A stretch of 64,000 nucleotides of DNA. Origin: Dryocola sp036489025 (GTDB lineage Bacteria; Pseudomonadota; Gammaproteobacteria; Enterobacterales; Enterobacteriaceae). The DNA lies in NCBI GenBank assembly GCA_036489025.1, contig DASXGN010000038.1, positions 1 through 64,000 of the forward strand, written 5' to 3'. Both the position numbers and the translations under genes were made by a program. Below, one piece after another: positions 35,312 through 44,129 of this stretch. Positions within the stretch are counted from its first letter, which is position 1. Every line of letters starts with the position of its first letter. The notes under the pieces were generated by a model that was not told the origin of the DNA, made no database searches, and saw nothing but the letters and a program-made list of their open reading frames with translations.

Positions 35312-35327
35312 TGTGAAACCCGTCACC
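35312..35327 (+). promoter_or_regulatory. CRP-cAMP site of lacZY
   Basis: TGTGA-AACCCG-TCACC differs from the consensus TGTGA-N6-TCACA at one core base. The centre (35319.5) is about 61 bases before the inferred transcription start, the classic lac position. It begins 4 bases after the lacI stop. Confidence 0.85.
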
Positions 35328-35344
35328 TAATGCCACCCTGCTGC

Positions 35345-35373
35345 TTTACACCCCTGCCAGGAAAAATCATATT
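35345..35373 (+). promoter_or_regulatory. lacZY promoter
   Basis: -35 TTTACA (35345-35350, identical to E. coli lac), 17-bp spacer, -10 CATATT (35368-35373). The predicted start is near 35380. The weak -10 suits CRP dependence. Confidence 0.8.
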
Positions 35374-35379
35374 GCCCTA

Positions 35380-35400
35380 AATTGTGAGCGCTTCGCAAAA
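35380..35400. promoter_or_regulatory. lac operator O1
   Basis: The left half is AATTGTGAGC, identical to E. coli O1. The right half is GCTTCGCAAAA, a degenerate mirror. The centre lies 30 bases before the lacZ ATG (28 in E. coli) and overlaps the transcription start. Confidence 0.85.
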
Positions 35401-35419
35401 CAATCAAGGAACCTGGAAT

Positions 35420-38400
35420 ATGACAATCAAAGCAGGCACCTCCGCCGCCACTTTAGCCTCCGTACTCGCCCGCCGGGACTGGGAAAATCCCGCGGTTACC
35501 CAGTTGAATCAGCTCGCTGCCCACCCGCCGTTTTCAAGCTGGCGCTCGGCCGAACGGGCGCGGGACGATGAGCCTTCCACACGGCTCCACCTGCTGAACG
35601 GCAAGTGGAAATTCAGCTACTTCGCGCAGCCGGAAGCGGTGCCCGAAGGCTGGCTGGCGCAGGATCTCAGCGACGCCGACGAGATAAACGTGCCGTCTAA
35701 CTGGCAGATGCTGGGCTACGATGCGCCGATTTATACCAACGTTACCTATCCTGTCCCGATGAATCCTCCGTTTGTACCGCAGGAAAACCCAACTGGATGT
35801 TACTCGCTCACATTTAATGTCAACGCCGACTGGCTGGCGGATGGACAGACGCGAGTTATTTTCGACGGCGTGAATTCAGCCTTCCATTTATGGTGCAACG
35901 GACACTGGATTGGCTACGCGCAGGACAGCCGTCTGCCTTCGGAGTTTGACCTGAGCGCGGTGCTTCAGCCCGGCGAAAACCGCCTGGCCGTGATGGTGCT
36001 GCGCTGGAGCGACGGTTCCTGGCTGGAAGATCAGGATATGTGGCGCATGAGCGGCATCTTCCGCGACGTTACCCTGCTGCATAAACCGCAAACCCACCTC
36101 AGCGATCTGCGCGTCCAGACGCATCTGTTTGACAGTTTTACCCGCGCCGAACTTGAAGCGCTGGTGGTAGTTCAGGGCGATGCACAGCAGGAGTCGCAGA
36201 TTTGCATACAGCTCTGGCGAGGCGACGAGCTGATTGGCGAAAAAGAGCAGCCCATCGGCAGCGAAATTATTGACGAACGCGGCGCTTATTCAGACCGCAC
36301 GACGGTTCGCCTGCTCGTAGAACGCCCGCTGCTGTGGAGTGCCGAAACGCCGCATCTTTATCGCCTTGTGGCAATGCTAAAGGATGGCAACGGTGCGCTG
36401 GTTGAGGCCGAGGCCTGCGACGTTGGCTTCCGTAAGGTCGAAATCTCCCAGGGCTTGCTGAAGCTTAACGGCAAGCCGCTGCTGATCCGCGGCACCAACC
36501 GCCACGAGCACCATCCGCTTCACGGCCAGGTCATGGATATCGACACCATGCGCCAGGACATTGTGCTGATGAAGCAGCATAATTTTAACGCCGTGCGCTG
36601 CTCCCATTACCCTAACCATCCGATGTGGTACCGCCTGTGCGATCGGTACGGCCTGTACGTGGTGGACGAAGCGAACATTGAAACCCACGGCATGGTGCCG
36701 ATGAATCGCCTGAGCGATGACCCGGTCTGGCTGCCCGCGATGACCGAGCGCGTCACCCGCATGGTGCAGCGGGACCGCAATCATCCGTCGATCGTTATCT
36801 GGTCGCTGGGCAACGAGTCCGGCCACGGCGGCAACCACGATGCGCTGTACCGCTGGATAAAAACCAACGACCCGAGCCGCCCGGTGCAGTACGAAGGCGG
36901 CGGGGCGAACAGCGCGGCCACGGATATCATCTGCCCGATGTACGCCCGCGTGGACCAGGACCAGCCTTTCCCGCAGGTGCCGAAATGGTCAATCAAAAAA
37001 TGGATTGGCCTGCCGGATGAAAACCGCCCGCTCATTCTGTGCGAGTACGCTCACGCGATGGGCAACAGCTTCGGCGGCTTCGATAAATACTGGGCGGCTT
37101 TCCGCCAGCATCCTAAGTTACAGGGCGGTTTCGTCTGGGACTGGGTGGATCAGTCGCTGACTAAGCTCGACGAAAACGGCCAGCCTTTTAGCGCCTACGG
37201 CGGGGACTTTGGCGATACGCCTAACGATCGCCAGTTCTGCATGAACGGCCTGGTGTTTGCCGACCGCACGCCGCACCCTGCTCTGTTTGAGGCGCAGCGG
37301 GCGCAGCAGTTCTTCCAGTTCGCTCTGCTGCGTGAAACGCCGCTGAAGATAGAAGTCACCAGCGAATATCTCTTCCGCGCCAGCGACAATGAACGCCTGC
37401 TGTGGTCGGTGAAGCAAAACGGCCAGCAGCTGGCTCGTGGAGAGGCTCTGCTCGATGTTTCCGCGCAGGGGAAACAAACTATCGCGCTGGACGATTTGCC
37501 CGCCATTACCGCCGCGGGCGACGTATGGCTGACGGTTCAGGTGCAGCAAATCCACGCTACCGCCTGGTCAGAAGCAGGCCATCTTTGCGCCTGGGACCAG
37601 TGGCAGCTGCCGGGCGTACTGGCTTTGCCTGAGCCAGCCGCGCAGGGTGAAGCCCCGCGTCTTGAGGCCGGCGAAGCCAGCTTTGGCATTCATCAGCGCG
37701 GCCATCGCTGGCATTTCAGCCGCGCAACCGGCCAGCTGACGCAGTGGTGGCATGATGGGCAAGCCACGCTGCTTTCACCGCTGATGGACCAGTTCACCCG
37801 CGCCCCGCTCGATAATGATATTGGCGTCAGCGAAGCCACGCGCATCGATCCTAACGCCTGGGTTGAACGCTGGAAGGCGGCAGGCATGTACGAGCTTGAG
37901 CCAGAGCTGCTGGTCTGTGAAGCCCAACAGCTGGCCGATGAAGTGCTGCTGCGAACCGTTCATCAATGGGTTCATCAAAACAAAACGTTATTTATCAGCC
38001 GTAAAACCTGGCGTATTGACGACCAGGGTGAGCTGCATATCGATGTCAACGTGGAGATAGCTTTTGGTACGCCCGCGCCGGGGCGTATCGGTCTGAGCTG
38101 CCAGCTGGCTGAAGTTCAGCCGAGCGTGAGCTGGCTGGGCCTTGGCCCGCACGAAAACTATCCGGATCGCAAACAGTCCGCTCTGTTCGACAAATGGCAG
38201 CTTCCGCTGGAGGAAATGTACACGCCGTACGTGTTCCCCACCGAAAACGGGCTGCGCTGCGACACGCAATGGCTGAGCTATGGCCATAACGAATGGCGCG
38301 GCAGGTTCAATTTCAATATTGGACGCTACGGCCAGCGGCAGCTGCGGGAAACGTCGCATCGCCATCTGCTGTCCGCCGAGCCGGGCAGCTGGCTGAACAT

Positions 38401-38515
38401 TGACGGTTTCCACATGGGCGTCGGCGGGGATGATTCCTGGAGCCCGAGCGTCTCGTCTGAGTACCTGCTTGAAAAACAACAATATCACTACGCAGTGAGC
38501 TGGGCGCGTCGTTAA
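35420..38515 (+). CDS. lacZ: Beta-galactosidase LacZ
   Basis: This is a 1031-residue beta-galactosidase (GH2) that hydrolyses lactose and forms allolactose. The acid/base Glu is in SLGNESGHG and the nucleophile Glu in LILCEYAHAMGNS. The ATG at 35420 has AAGGAA eight bases upstream; a GTG at 35384 is in frame but lies inside the operator. It is about 7 residues longer than the 1024-residue E. coli protein, including four extra at the N-terminus. The coding region around residues 126-132 contains a conserved operator O2. It is followed by lacY after 65 bases. Confidence 0.98.
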   Translation: MTIKAGTSAATLASVLARRDWENPAVTQLNQLAAHPPFSSWRSAERARDDEPSTRLHLLNGKWKFSYFAQPEAVPEGWLAQDLSDADEINVPSNWQMLGYDAPIYTNVTYPVPMNPPFVPQENPTGCYSLTFNVNADWLADGQTRVIFDGVNSAFHLWCNGHWIGYAQDSRLPSEFDLSAVLQPGENRLAVMVLRWSDGSWLEDQDMWRMSGIFRDVTLLHKPQTHLSDLRVQTHLFDSFTRAELEALVVVQGDAQQESQICIQLWRGDELIGEKEQPIGSEIIDERGAYSDRTTVRLLVERPLLWSAETPHLYRLVAMLKDGNGALVEAEACDVGFRKVEISQGLLKLNGKPLLIRGTNRHEHHPLHGQVMDIDTMRQDIVLMKQHNFNAVRCSHYPNHPMWYRLCDRYGLYVVDEANIETHGMVPMNRLSDDPVWLPAMTERVTRMVQRDRNHPSIVIWSLGNESGHGGNHDALYRWIKTNDPSRPVQYEGGGANSAATDIICPMYARVDQDQPFPQVPKWSIKKWIGLPDENRPLILCEYAHAMGNSFGGFDKYWAAFRQHPKLQGGFVWDWVDQSLTKLDENGQPFSAYGGDFGDTPNDRQFCMNGLVFADRTPHPALFEAQRAQQFFQFALLRETPLKIEVTSEYLFRASDNERLLWSVKQNGQQLARGEALLDVSAQGKQTIALDDLPAITAAGDVWLTVQVQQIHATAWSEAGHLCAWDQWQLPGVLALPEPAAQGEAPRLEAGEASFGIHQRGHRWHFSRATGQLTQWWHDGQATLLSPLMDQFTRAPLDNDIGVSEATRIDPNAWVERWKAAGMYELEPELLVCEAQQLADEVLLRTVHQWVHQNKTLFISRKTWRIDDQGELHIDVNVEIAFGTPAPGRIGLSCQLAEVQPSVSWLGLGPHENYPDRKQSALFDKWQLPLEEMYTPYVFPTENGLRCDTQWLSYGHNEWRGRFNFNIGRYGQRQLRETSHRHLLSAEPGSWLNIDGFHMGVGGDDSWSPSVSSEYLLEKQQYHYAVSWARR
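35795..35815. promoter_or_regulatory. lac operator O2 within lacZ
   Basis: Read on the minus strand, the site begins AAATGTGAGCGAGTAACA and ends TCC. By recall, it matches E. coli O2 at 20 of 21 positions. It encodes Gly-Cys-Tyr-Ser-Leu-Thr-Phe, and its centre is 385 bases from the lacZ start. That equals the recalled E. coli spacing of about 373 plus the 12 bases of N-terminal extension. The O1-O2 centre distance is 415 bases. Confidence 0.88.
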
Positions 38516-38580
38516 GCCTTCGCTTTAGTCCGGGCAGGCCTGGCCAGTCTGCCCCGCTCTTTACCCTAAGGATAAAAACC

Positions 38581-39843
38581 ATGTACTACTTAAAAAACAC
38601 CAACTTCTGGATGTTCGGGCTGTTCTTTTTCTTCTACTTTTTCATCATGGGCGCGTACTTCCCATTCTTCCCCATCTGGCTACATGACATCAACCACATC
38701 AGCAAGAGCGACACCGGCATCATTTTCGCCTGCATTTCATTTTTCTCGCTGCTGTTCCAGCCGGTTTTCGGGCTGCTTTCCGACAAGCTCGGCCTGCGCA
38801 AGCACCTGCTGTGGATAATCACCGGCATGCTGGTGATGTTCGCCCCGTTCTTTATTTACGTTTTCGGGCCGCTGTTACAGACCAACATTCTGCTGGGCTC
38901 GATAGTCGGCGGGATTTATCTGGGCTTTATTTATAACGGCGGCGCACCGGCCATAGAGGCTTACATCGAGAAGGTTAGCCGTCGCAGCTCGTTTGAATTT
39001 GGTCGGGCGCGCCTGTTTGGCTGCATCGGCTGGGCGCTGTGCGCATCCATTGTCGGCATCATGTTTACCATCAACAACGAGTTCGTGTTCTGGCTCGGCT
39101 CCGGCTGTGCGGTGATCCTCGCCATTTTGCTGTTCATCGCCAAACCCGAAACCCAGCCGACGGCTGAAGTGGCCGATTCGCTCGGCGCGAACCACTCGCC
39201 GTTCAGCATGCGCCTCGCGCTGGAGCTGTTGAAAAACCGCAAGCTGTGGTTCCTTTCGCTCTACGTGGTCGGCGTTTCCTGCACTTACGACGTATTCGAT
39301 CAGCAGTTTGCCAACTTTTTTACCTCGTTCTTTGAATCCAGCCAGCAGGGTACGCGGGTCTTCGGCTACGTCACCACCATGGGCGAACTGCTGAACGCCA
39401 GCATCATGTTCTTCGCCCCGCTGATTGTGAACCGCATCGGCGGTAAAAACGCTCTGCTGCTGGCCGGGATGATTATGTCGGTGCGCATAATCGGCTCGTC
39501 CTTCGCCTCCTCGCCGCTGGAGGTCATCGTGCTGAAGACGCTGCACATGTTTGAGATCCCGTTCCTGATTGTCGGCTGCTTTAAATACATCACCAGCCAG
39601 TTTGAGGTGCGTTTCTCCGCCACGATTTATCTGGTGTGCTTCTGCTTCTTCAAGCAGCTGTCGATGATTTTCATGTCGGTGTTTGCCGGTTACATGTACG
39701 ACAAAGTGGGATTCCAGGGCGCTTATCTGGTGCTGGGCCTGGTGGCGCTTTCCTTCACCGTGCTGTCCGTGTTTACGCTCAGCGGCATGGGCCCGCTTGA
39801 CGCGATACGTTCATTCGGCAGGCCGAAAGAGAAGCTGGCCTGA
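38581..39843 (+). CDS. lacY: Lactose permease LacY
   Basis: This is a 420-residue proton/lactose symporter with twelve helices. Residues essential in E. coli LacY are present: Glu126 and Arg144 equivalents in EAYIEKVSRRSSFEFGRAR, Cys148 in FGCIGW, Glu269 in TMGELLNAS, Arg302 in SVRIIG, and His322/Glu325 in LHMFEIPF. It lies 65 bases after lacZ. A strong terminator follows directly, so the operon ends here without lacA. Confidence 0.97.
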   Translation: MYYLKNTNFWMFGLFFFFYFFIMGAYFPFFPIWLHDINHISKSDTGIIFACISFFSLLFQPVFGLLSDKLGLRKHLLWIITGMLVMFAPFFIYVFGPLLQTNILLGSIVGGIYLGFIYNGGAPAIEAYIEKVSRRSSFEFGRARLFGCIGWALCASIVGIMFTINNEFVFWLGSGCAVILAILLFIAKPETQPTAEVADSLGANHSPFSMRLALELLKNRKLWFLSLYVVGVSCTYDVFDQQFANFFTSFFESSQQGTRVFGYVTTMGELLNASIMFFAPLIVNRIGGKNALLLAGMIMSVRIIGSSFASSPLEVIVLKTLHMFEIPFLIVGCFKYITSQFEVRFSATIYLVCFCFFKQLSMIFMSVFAGYMYDKVGFQGAYLVLGLVALSFTVLSVFTLSGMGPLDAIRSFGRPKEKLA

Positions 39844-39853
39844 CTTCACGCCG

Positions 39854-39882
39854 GGGATGGACGCTAACGCCATCCCTTTTTT
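39854..39882 (+). terminator. Terminator of lacZY
   Basis: GGGATGG (39854-39860) pairs with CCATCCC (39870-39876), with an inner CG pair, followed by TTTTTT. It begins 10 bases after the lacY stop and confirms that no lacA follows. Confidence 0.92.
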
Positions 39883-39888
39883 ATACGT

Positions 39889-40767
39889 CTAGGCCTCCCA
39901 GGCTTCGTGCATCGCGTCCAACAGCTGCGCTAACAGAGGCTGGGCAATTTTCCCGGGGTTTGAAAGCGTCACCAGCGGATGCGACAGGCCTGAATCGCCA
40001 AATTCAGTTTCAATACGTTCAACGCCTTCCCAGCTCTCGGCCTTAAAATGCGCGGGTAAAAATGCCCAGCCGTCTCCGGCAGAAAGCAGGTTCTCCAGCA
40101 TCGCCATTTCGTTAACGCGCAGGATCCTGTCGGCAATTTGCAGGCGCTGGGCAAGCCACTGCGGCATCGCTTCGAAGGGAACCAGCTGCGTGCAGGAGGC
40201 GAGCTGAAGCGTAGTGACCGGCTTCACCGGGAAATAGCCCGCTCTGGCATAGACGGCAAGCGCGATACTGCCTACCGCCCGCCACTGAAGCTTGTCGTTT
40301 ATCGAACGGTTCATCGCCTGATAAACGCCGATATCTGCCAGCCCTTCCTCCAGCCAGCGCTCCGCCTGCCCGCGCTCGCAAAGCAGCAGATCCAGCTGGA
40401 TCTGCCGCGCGCGCAGCAGCCTGGTCAGCCGAAAGAGAAAGTCACGCGGGGTAAAAGGGTCGTAGCACAGCGTAATGCGTGCGCTGAGCTGCTCGGGGAT
40501 CTGGCGGGCGATTTGCGCAAACGCCTGGGCTTCATGCAGAAAGAGACGAGCCTGGCGATAAAGCTGCTGTCCGGCCTCGGTTAAGGTTAGCGGGCGCGTG
40601 GAGCGATCGAACAGCGAATAGCCGAGATCTAACTCCAGATAATCCACCAGCTCGCTGATGGTCGTGCGGTCTTTTTTCAGCTTCCGGGCAGCCTGGGTCA
40701 GCGTGCCGCATTCGCAGACGCAGGCGAAGGCTTCAATTTGCGCCAGGGTAAAATTAAGCAGGTTCAT
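39889..40767 (-). CDS. LysR-family transcriptional regulator
   Basis: This is a LysR-type regulator of 292 residues when started at the ATG at 40767, which follows GGAAGGAA; the frame stays open to another ATG at 40785. The helix-turn-helix is at about 10-55 (LAQIEAFACVCECGTLTQAARKL) and the effector domain from about 90. It ends 6 bases after the lac terminator and is convergent with lacY. Its target is not evident; the yjbR-type gene upstream on the same strand is 20-odd bases away and may be co-transcribed. Confidence 0.82.
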   Translation of the reverse strand: MNLLNFTLAQIEAFACVCECGTLTQAARKLKKDRTTISELVDYLELDLGYSLFDRSTRPLTLTEAGQQLYRQARLFLHEAQAFAQIARQIPEQLSARITLCYDPFTPRDFLFRLTRLLRARQIQLDLLLCERGQAERWLEEGLADIGVYQAMNRSINDKLQWRAVGSIALAVYARAGYFPVKPVTTLQLASCTQLVPFEAMPQWLAQRLQIADRILRVNEMAMLENLLSAGDGWAFLPAHFKAESWEGVERIETEFGDSGLSHPLVTLSNPGKIAQPLLAQLLDAMHEAWEA

Positions 40768-40790
40768 GGGTTCCTTCCGGGACATCGAGT

Positions 40791-41141
40791 TTAGCGGGTA
40801 AGGTGAAAACTTTCGTCGATTAGCCCCAGGATTTCATCGTCGGGCACGCTCTCCAGCAGCACCGTCACCCAGTGCTCTTTATTCATGTGGTAGGCAGGCA
40901 GAATGCCGGGCTGCATTCTGAGTGAGCCCAGCATCTCCGGCTGGACTTTAATGTTCATGGCCTCCAGCGGTTGCTCACCCGGCAGGCCGAGCTTCTCCGG
41001 CTCGATGCGAAAGATCAGCGCGAACCACTTTCGCTTAAATTTGTGTCGCAGCACGGCGTAATCGCTGTTTTTCTGCCACGGATAATCAGGCTCGACCTGG
41101 TATTTCTCCCATATCGCCTGAAAGAGCGCTTCACGTTTCAT
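40791..41141 (-). CDS. MmcQ/YjbR family protein
   Basis: This is a 116-residue member of the MmcQ/YjbR (CyaY-like fold) family. Landmarks are the WFALIFRI strand, LNIKV-like MNIKVQPEMLG, the conserved HMNKEHWVTVLLE and a C-terminal LIDESF. Family members are thought to be DNA-binding or iron/nucleotide-related, but their function is not settled. It is a single gene upstream of the LysR gene and divergent from ansP. Confidence 0.8.
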   Translation of the reverse strand: MKREALFQAIWEKYQVEPDYPWQKNSDYAVLRHKFKRKWFALIFRIEPEKLGLPGEQPLEAMNIKVQPEMLGSLRMQPGILPAYHMNKEHWVTVLLESVPDDEILGLIDESFHLTR

Positions 41142-41371
41142 CAGCTGTTTCCCACCTTGCGCAGAGTGAATCTGCTCACGTTACCACAGCGCCAGCCTGC
41201 GTTTCGATTCGCTTGTCATGTCAATGACTTCACGGAATAGCGCAGCAGGTTTTGCGTTGAACTTCATTTCCTGTCAGGATTCATCGCCGAAAATTGGCAG
41301 GCTCGCTTTCCACCAAACTACAGGGCCGTCAATTTCAGGGGTTAACTATATTAAGGCAAACAGGAACAACA

Positions 41372-42871
41372 ATGAAAACAACGCACAAAACAGAAGCTGA
41401 GCATCGCGCGGCCAAAAGGCGCTGGCTCAATTCCCACGATTCCGGCTATCACAAGGCGATGGGGAATCGCCAGGTGCAGATGATTGCCATCGGCGGCGCT
41501 ATCGGCACGGGGCTATTCCTCGGCGCGGGCGCCCGTTTGCAGATGGCAGGCCCCGCGCTGGCGCTGGTCTATCTCGTCTGCGGCATCTTCTCTTTCTTCA
41601 TCCTGCGCGCGCTGGGCGAACTGGTTTTACACCGCCCTTCCAGCGGCAGCTTTGTGTCTTACACCCGCGAGTTTCTCGGTGAAAAAGCCGCCTACGTCTG
41701 CGGCTGGATGTACTTCGTCAACTGGGCGATGACCGGCATCGTCGATATCACCGCCGTGGCGCTATATATGCACTATTGGGGCGCGTTTGGCGACGTGCCG
41801 CAGTGGGTGTTCGCTCTCGGGGCACTGGCGATTGTCGGCACCATGAATATGATTGGCGTGAAGTGGTTCGCCGAAATGGAGTTCTGGTTCGCGCTGGTGA
41901 AAGTACTGGCGATCGTAGCCTTTCTGGTGGTCGGGACGGTGTTTCTGGGCAGCGGTAAAATGCTCGACGGCAACGCGACCGGCTTCCATCTGATAACCGA
42001 CAACGGCGGATTCTTCCCGCACGGCCTGCTGCCAGCGCTGGTGCTGGTTCAGGGCGTGGTGTTTGCCTTTGCCTCCATCGAACTGGTGGGGACGGCGGCG
42101 GGCGAATGCAAAGATCCGCAAAACATGGTGCCGAAGGCAATCAACAGCGTTATCTGGCGTATCGGTCTGTTTTACGTGGGCTCGGTGGTCCTGCTGGTGC
42201 TGCTGCTGCCGTGGAACGCATATCAGGCGGGGCAAAGCCCGTTTGTCACCTTCTTCTCGAAGCTCGGCGTGCCCTACATCGGCGACGTGATGAATATGGT
42301 GGTGCTGACCGCCGCGCTCTCGAGCCTTAACTCGGGGCTTTACTCAACCGGACGTATCCTGCGCTCTATGTCGATGGGCGGCTCCGCGCCGAAGTTCATG
42401 TCGAAAATGAGCGGACAGCAGGTGCCGTACGCCGGGATTCTGGTCACGCTGGGGATTTACGTGATTGGCGTGATACTGAACTATTACGTGCCTTCTCAGG
42501 TGTTTGAAATCGTGCTGAACGTCGCCTCGCTGGGTATTATTGCCTCGTGGGCGTTCATCGTGGTTTGCCAGATGAAGCTGCGCCAGGCGATAAAGCAGGG
42601 CAAGGCGGACGACGTCAGCTTTAAGCTGCCGGGCGCGCCGTTTACCTCATGGCTGACCCTGCTGTTCCTGCTCAGCGTGCTGGTGCTGATGGCCTTCGAC
42701 TATCCGAACGGCACCTACACCATCGCTTCCATCCCTGTTATTGCGATACTGCTGGTTATCGGCTGGTTCGGGGCGCGCAGGCGCGTACACGAAATTGCAG
42801 GCCAGGTTCACGACCATCATATTGAAGCTGAGCCAGAAACCCCGATCCCTGCGGATAATTTGCAACAGTAG
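41372..42871 (+). CDS. ansP: L-asparagine permease AnsP
   Basis: This is a 499-residue amino-acid permease of the APC/AAT family with twelve helices, the same length as E. coli AnsP. The near-identical segments AAKRRWLN and KAMGNRQVQMIAIGGAIGTG identify it. It imports L-asparagine in symport with protons. The ATG at 41372 has CAGGAAC upstream; a longer frame from 41294 is not supported. It is divergent from the yjbR-type gene and is followed by idi. Confidence 0.95.
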   Translation: MKTTHKTEAEHRAAKRRWLNSHDSGYHKAMGNRQVQMIAIGGAIGTGLFLGAGARLQMAGPALALVYLVCGIFSFFILRALGELVLHRPSSGSFVSYTREFLGEKAAYVCGWMYFVNWAMTGIVDITAVALYMHYWGAFGDVPQWVFALGALAIVGTMNMIGVKWFAEMEFWFALVKVLAIVAFLVVGTVFLGSGKMLDGNATGFHLITDNGGFFPHGLLPALVLVQGVVFAFASIELVGTAAGECKDPQNMVPKAINSVIWRIGLFYVGSVVLLVLLLPWNAYQAGQSPFVTFFSKLGVPYIGDVMNMVVLTAALSSLNSGLYSTGRILRSMSMGGSAPKFMSKMSGQQVPYAGILVTLGIYVIGVILNYYVPSQVFEIVLNVASLGIIASWAFIVVCQMKLRQAIKQGKADDVSFKLPGAPFTSWLTLLFLLSVLVLMAFDYPNGTYTIASIPVIAILLVIGWFGARRRVHEIAGQVHDHHIEAEPETPIPADNLQQ

Positions 42872-42930
42872 TAAACCTCTGGCGGGCAAGCGCTGCGAGC
42901 CCGTCAGACCGTGCTTTCCGGATAAATGAC

Positions 42931-43494
42931 ATGACCGCTGTAACCGAATATGTGGTGCTGCTGGATGACGGGCTCAACGTCTCTGGCACCATGGAGAAAT
43001 CCCGCGTACACACCACCGCCACGCCGCTGCATCTGGCCTTTTCCTGCTATATCTTCAACGAGCAAAACCAGCTGCTTCTCACCCGTCGTGCAAGGGTGAA
43101 AATTGCCTGGCCTGGAGTGTGGACCAACTCCGTCTGCGGCCATCCGCAGCCCGGCGAAGCGCTCCCCGACGCGGTGATCCGCCGCTGTTATGACGAGCTG
43201 GGTTTGGCTATTGCAACGCCGGAGCTGGTGGATGACTCATTTCGCTACCGTGCCACCGACGCCAGCGGCATCGTCGAGAACGAATACTGCCCGGTATTTT
43301 TCACCCGCGCCGCATCCCGGCCGCAGCCTAACGAACGGGAAGTCATGGATTATGCCTGGCTGCCCGTGGAGAAGCTGCTGGCCGCAGTCAAAGCCCAGCC
43401 CGCGGCGTACAGCCCGTGGATGGTTGAGCAGCTTAAAAGGCCGCTGATTCAAAACGCGCTGGCTAAACAAACCGGCTACAGCGCGCCGCTGTAA
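42931..43494 (+). CDS. idi: Isopentenyl-diphosphate delta-isomerase
   Basis: This is a type 1 IPP isomerase of 187 residues, interconverting IPP and DMAPP for isoprenoid synthesis. The Nudix-fold catalytic Cys is in TNSVCGHP (Cys69) and the metal/catalytic Glu in IVENEYC (Glu116). The metal-binding His residues in HLAFSCYIF and GHPQPGE are present. The length is close to the E. coli enzyme (182). The last 19 bases overlap the convergent anti-sigma gene. Confidence 0.95.
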   Translation: MTAVTEYVVLLDDGLNVSGTMEKSRVHTTATPLHLAFSCYIFNEQNQLLLTRRARVKIAWPGVWTNSVCGHPQPGEALPDAVIRRCYDELGLAIATPELVDDSFRYRATDASGIVENEYCPVFFTRAASRPQPNEREVMDYAWLPVEKLLAAVKAQPAAYSPWMVEQLKRPLIQNALAKQTGYSAPL

Positions 43495-44129
43495 ACAACC
43501 GGCCCCGTGGGCTGCCCGGTTGGCGAGCCGCCGAGCGGCTCCAGGCTGATGGCAATGGTTGTACCAGGTGACAACGTCACGTTATCCACAGTGAGCAGCG
43601 TCGGCCGGCTGGATTTCAGCAGGCCCAACGAGACGGGTTTGCTGCCGGAAGGTATCGCCCAAAGCTGCAGGCTGCTGCTGTTCGCCACGTTTTGCGGCCT
43701 GACCGGCGTCAGGCTCAGCGTTTTGCGCAGGCTATCGGCGCTAACAATCCACTGTCCCTGCTCCGCCGAACTGCCGTTAAGCACCACCAGCGGCGTCAGA
43801 TCCGGCGATTTGCTGATGAAATACGGCACCAGCGCAACGGCGGCCAAACCGGCGGCCAGCGCCCAGCCGAGCGTATTCCAGCCCAATCGCGGCGCGCGTT
43901 TGACCGGCGGCAGGCTAAGCTGAATTTTCTTCCAGACTCGTTCCGACGGCACCTGCGGAACAATATTTTTGTCCAGAACGCCCAGCATCGTTTGCCAGCG
44001 AGCCACTCGCTCCGCGAGCGCCTTTTCCTGCGCCAGCCGCCTTTCAAAGCGCAGACGGGCGCCGCCGCGTAGCGTGCCCAGGGCATACTCCGCGCTCAGC
44101 GCATTGTCGATTTCATCTGCATTTTTCAT
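43476..44129 (-). CDS. RskA-type anti-sigma factor
   Basis: This is a 217-residue single-pass membrane anti-sigma factor. The N-terminal cytoplasmic domain (about 1-80) binds the sigma factor, one helix lies at about 84-106, and a periplasmic RskA domain follows. The C-terminal pattern SLEPLGGSPTGQPTGPVVYSG is the hallmark of the RskA family. It overlaps the sigma gene by 4 bases (ATGA), the standard arrangement. Regulated proteolysis should release the sigma factor; the signal is unknown. It lacks the zinc-binding HxxxCxxC seen in ChrR-type factors. Confidence 0.87.
   Translation of the reverse strand: MKNADEIDNALSAEYALGTLRGGARLRFERRLAQEKALAERVARWQTMLGVLDKNIVPQVPSERVWKKIQLSLPPVKRAPRLGWNTLGWALAAGLAAVALVPYFISKSPDLTPLVVLNGSSAEQGQWIVSADSLRKTLSLTPVRPQNVANSSSLQLWAIPSGSKPVSLGLLKSSRPTLLTVDNVTLSPGTTIAISLEPLGGSPTGQPTGPVVYSGAL

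Noticed and set aside
35384..35419. A GTG start for lacZ at 35384
   Set aside because: It lies inside operator O1 at the transcription start, with no room for a ribosome site; the ATG at 35420 has AAGGAA upstream.
38875..39546. A 223-codon minus-strand frame within lacY
   Set aside because: It is a shadow of lacY, which has all the known catalytic and transport residues.
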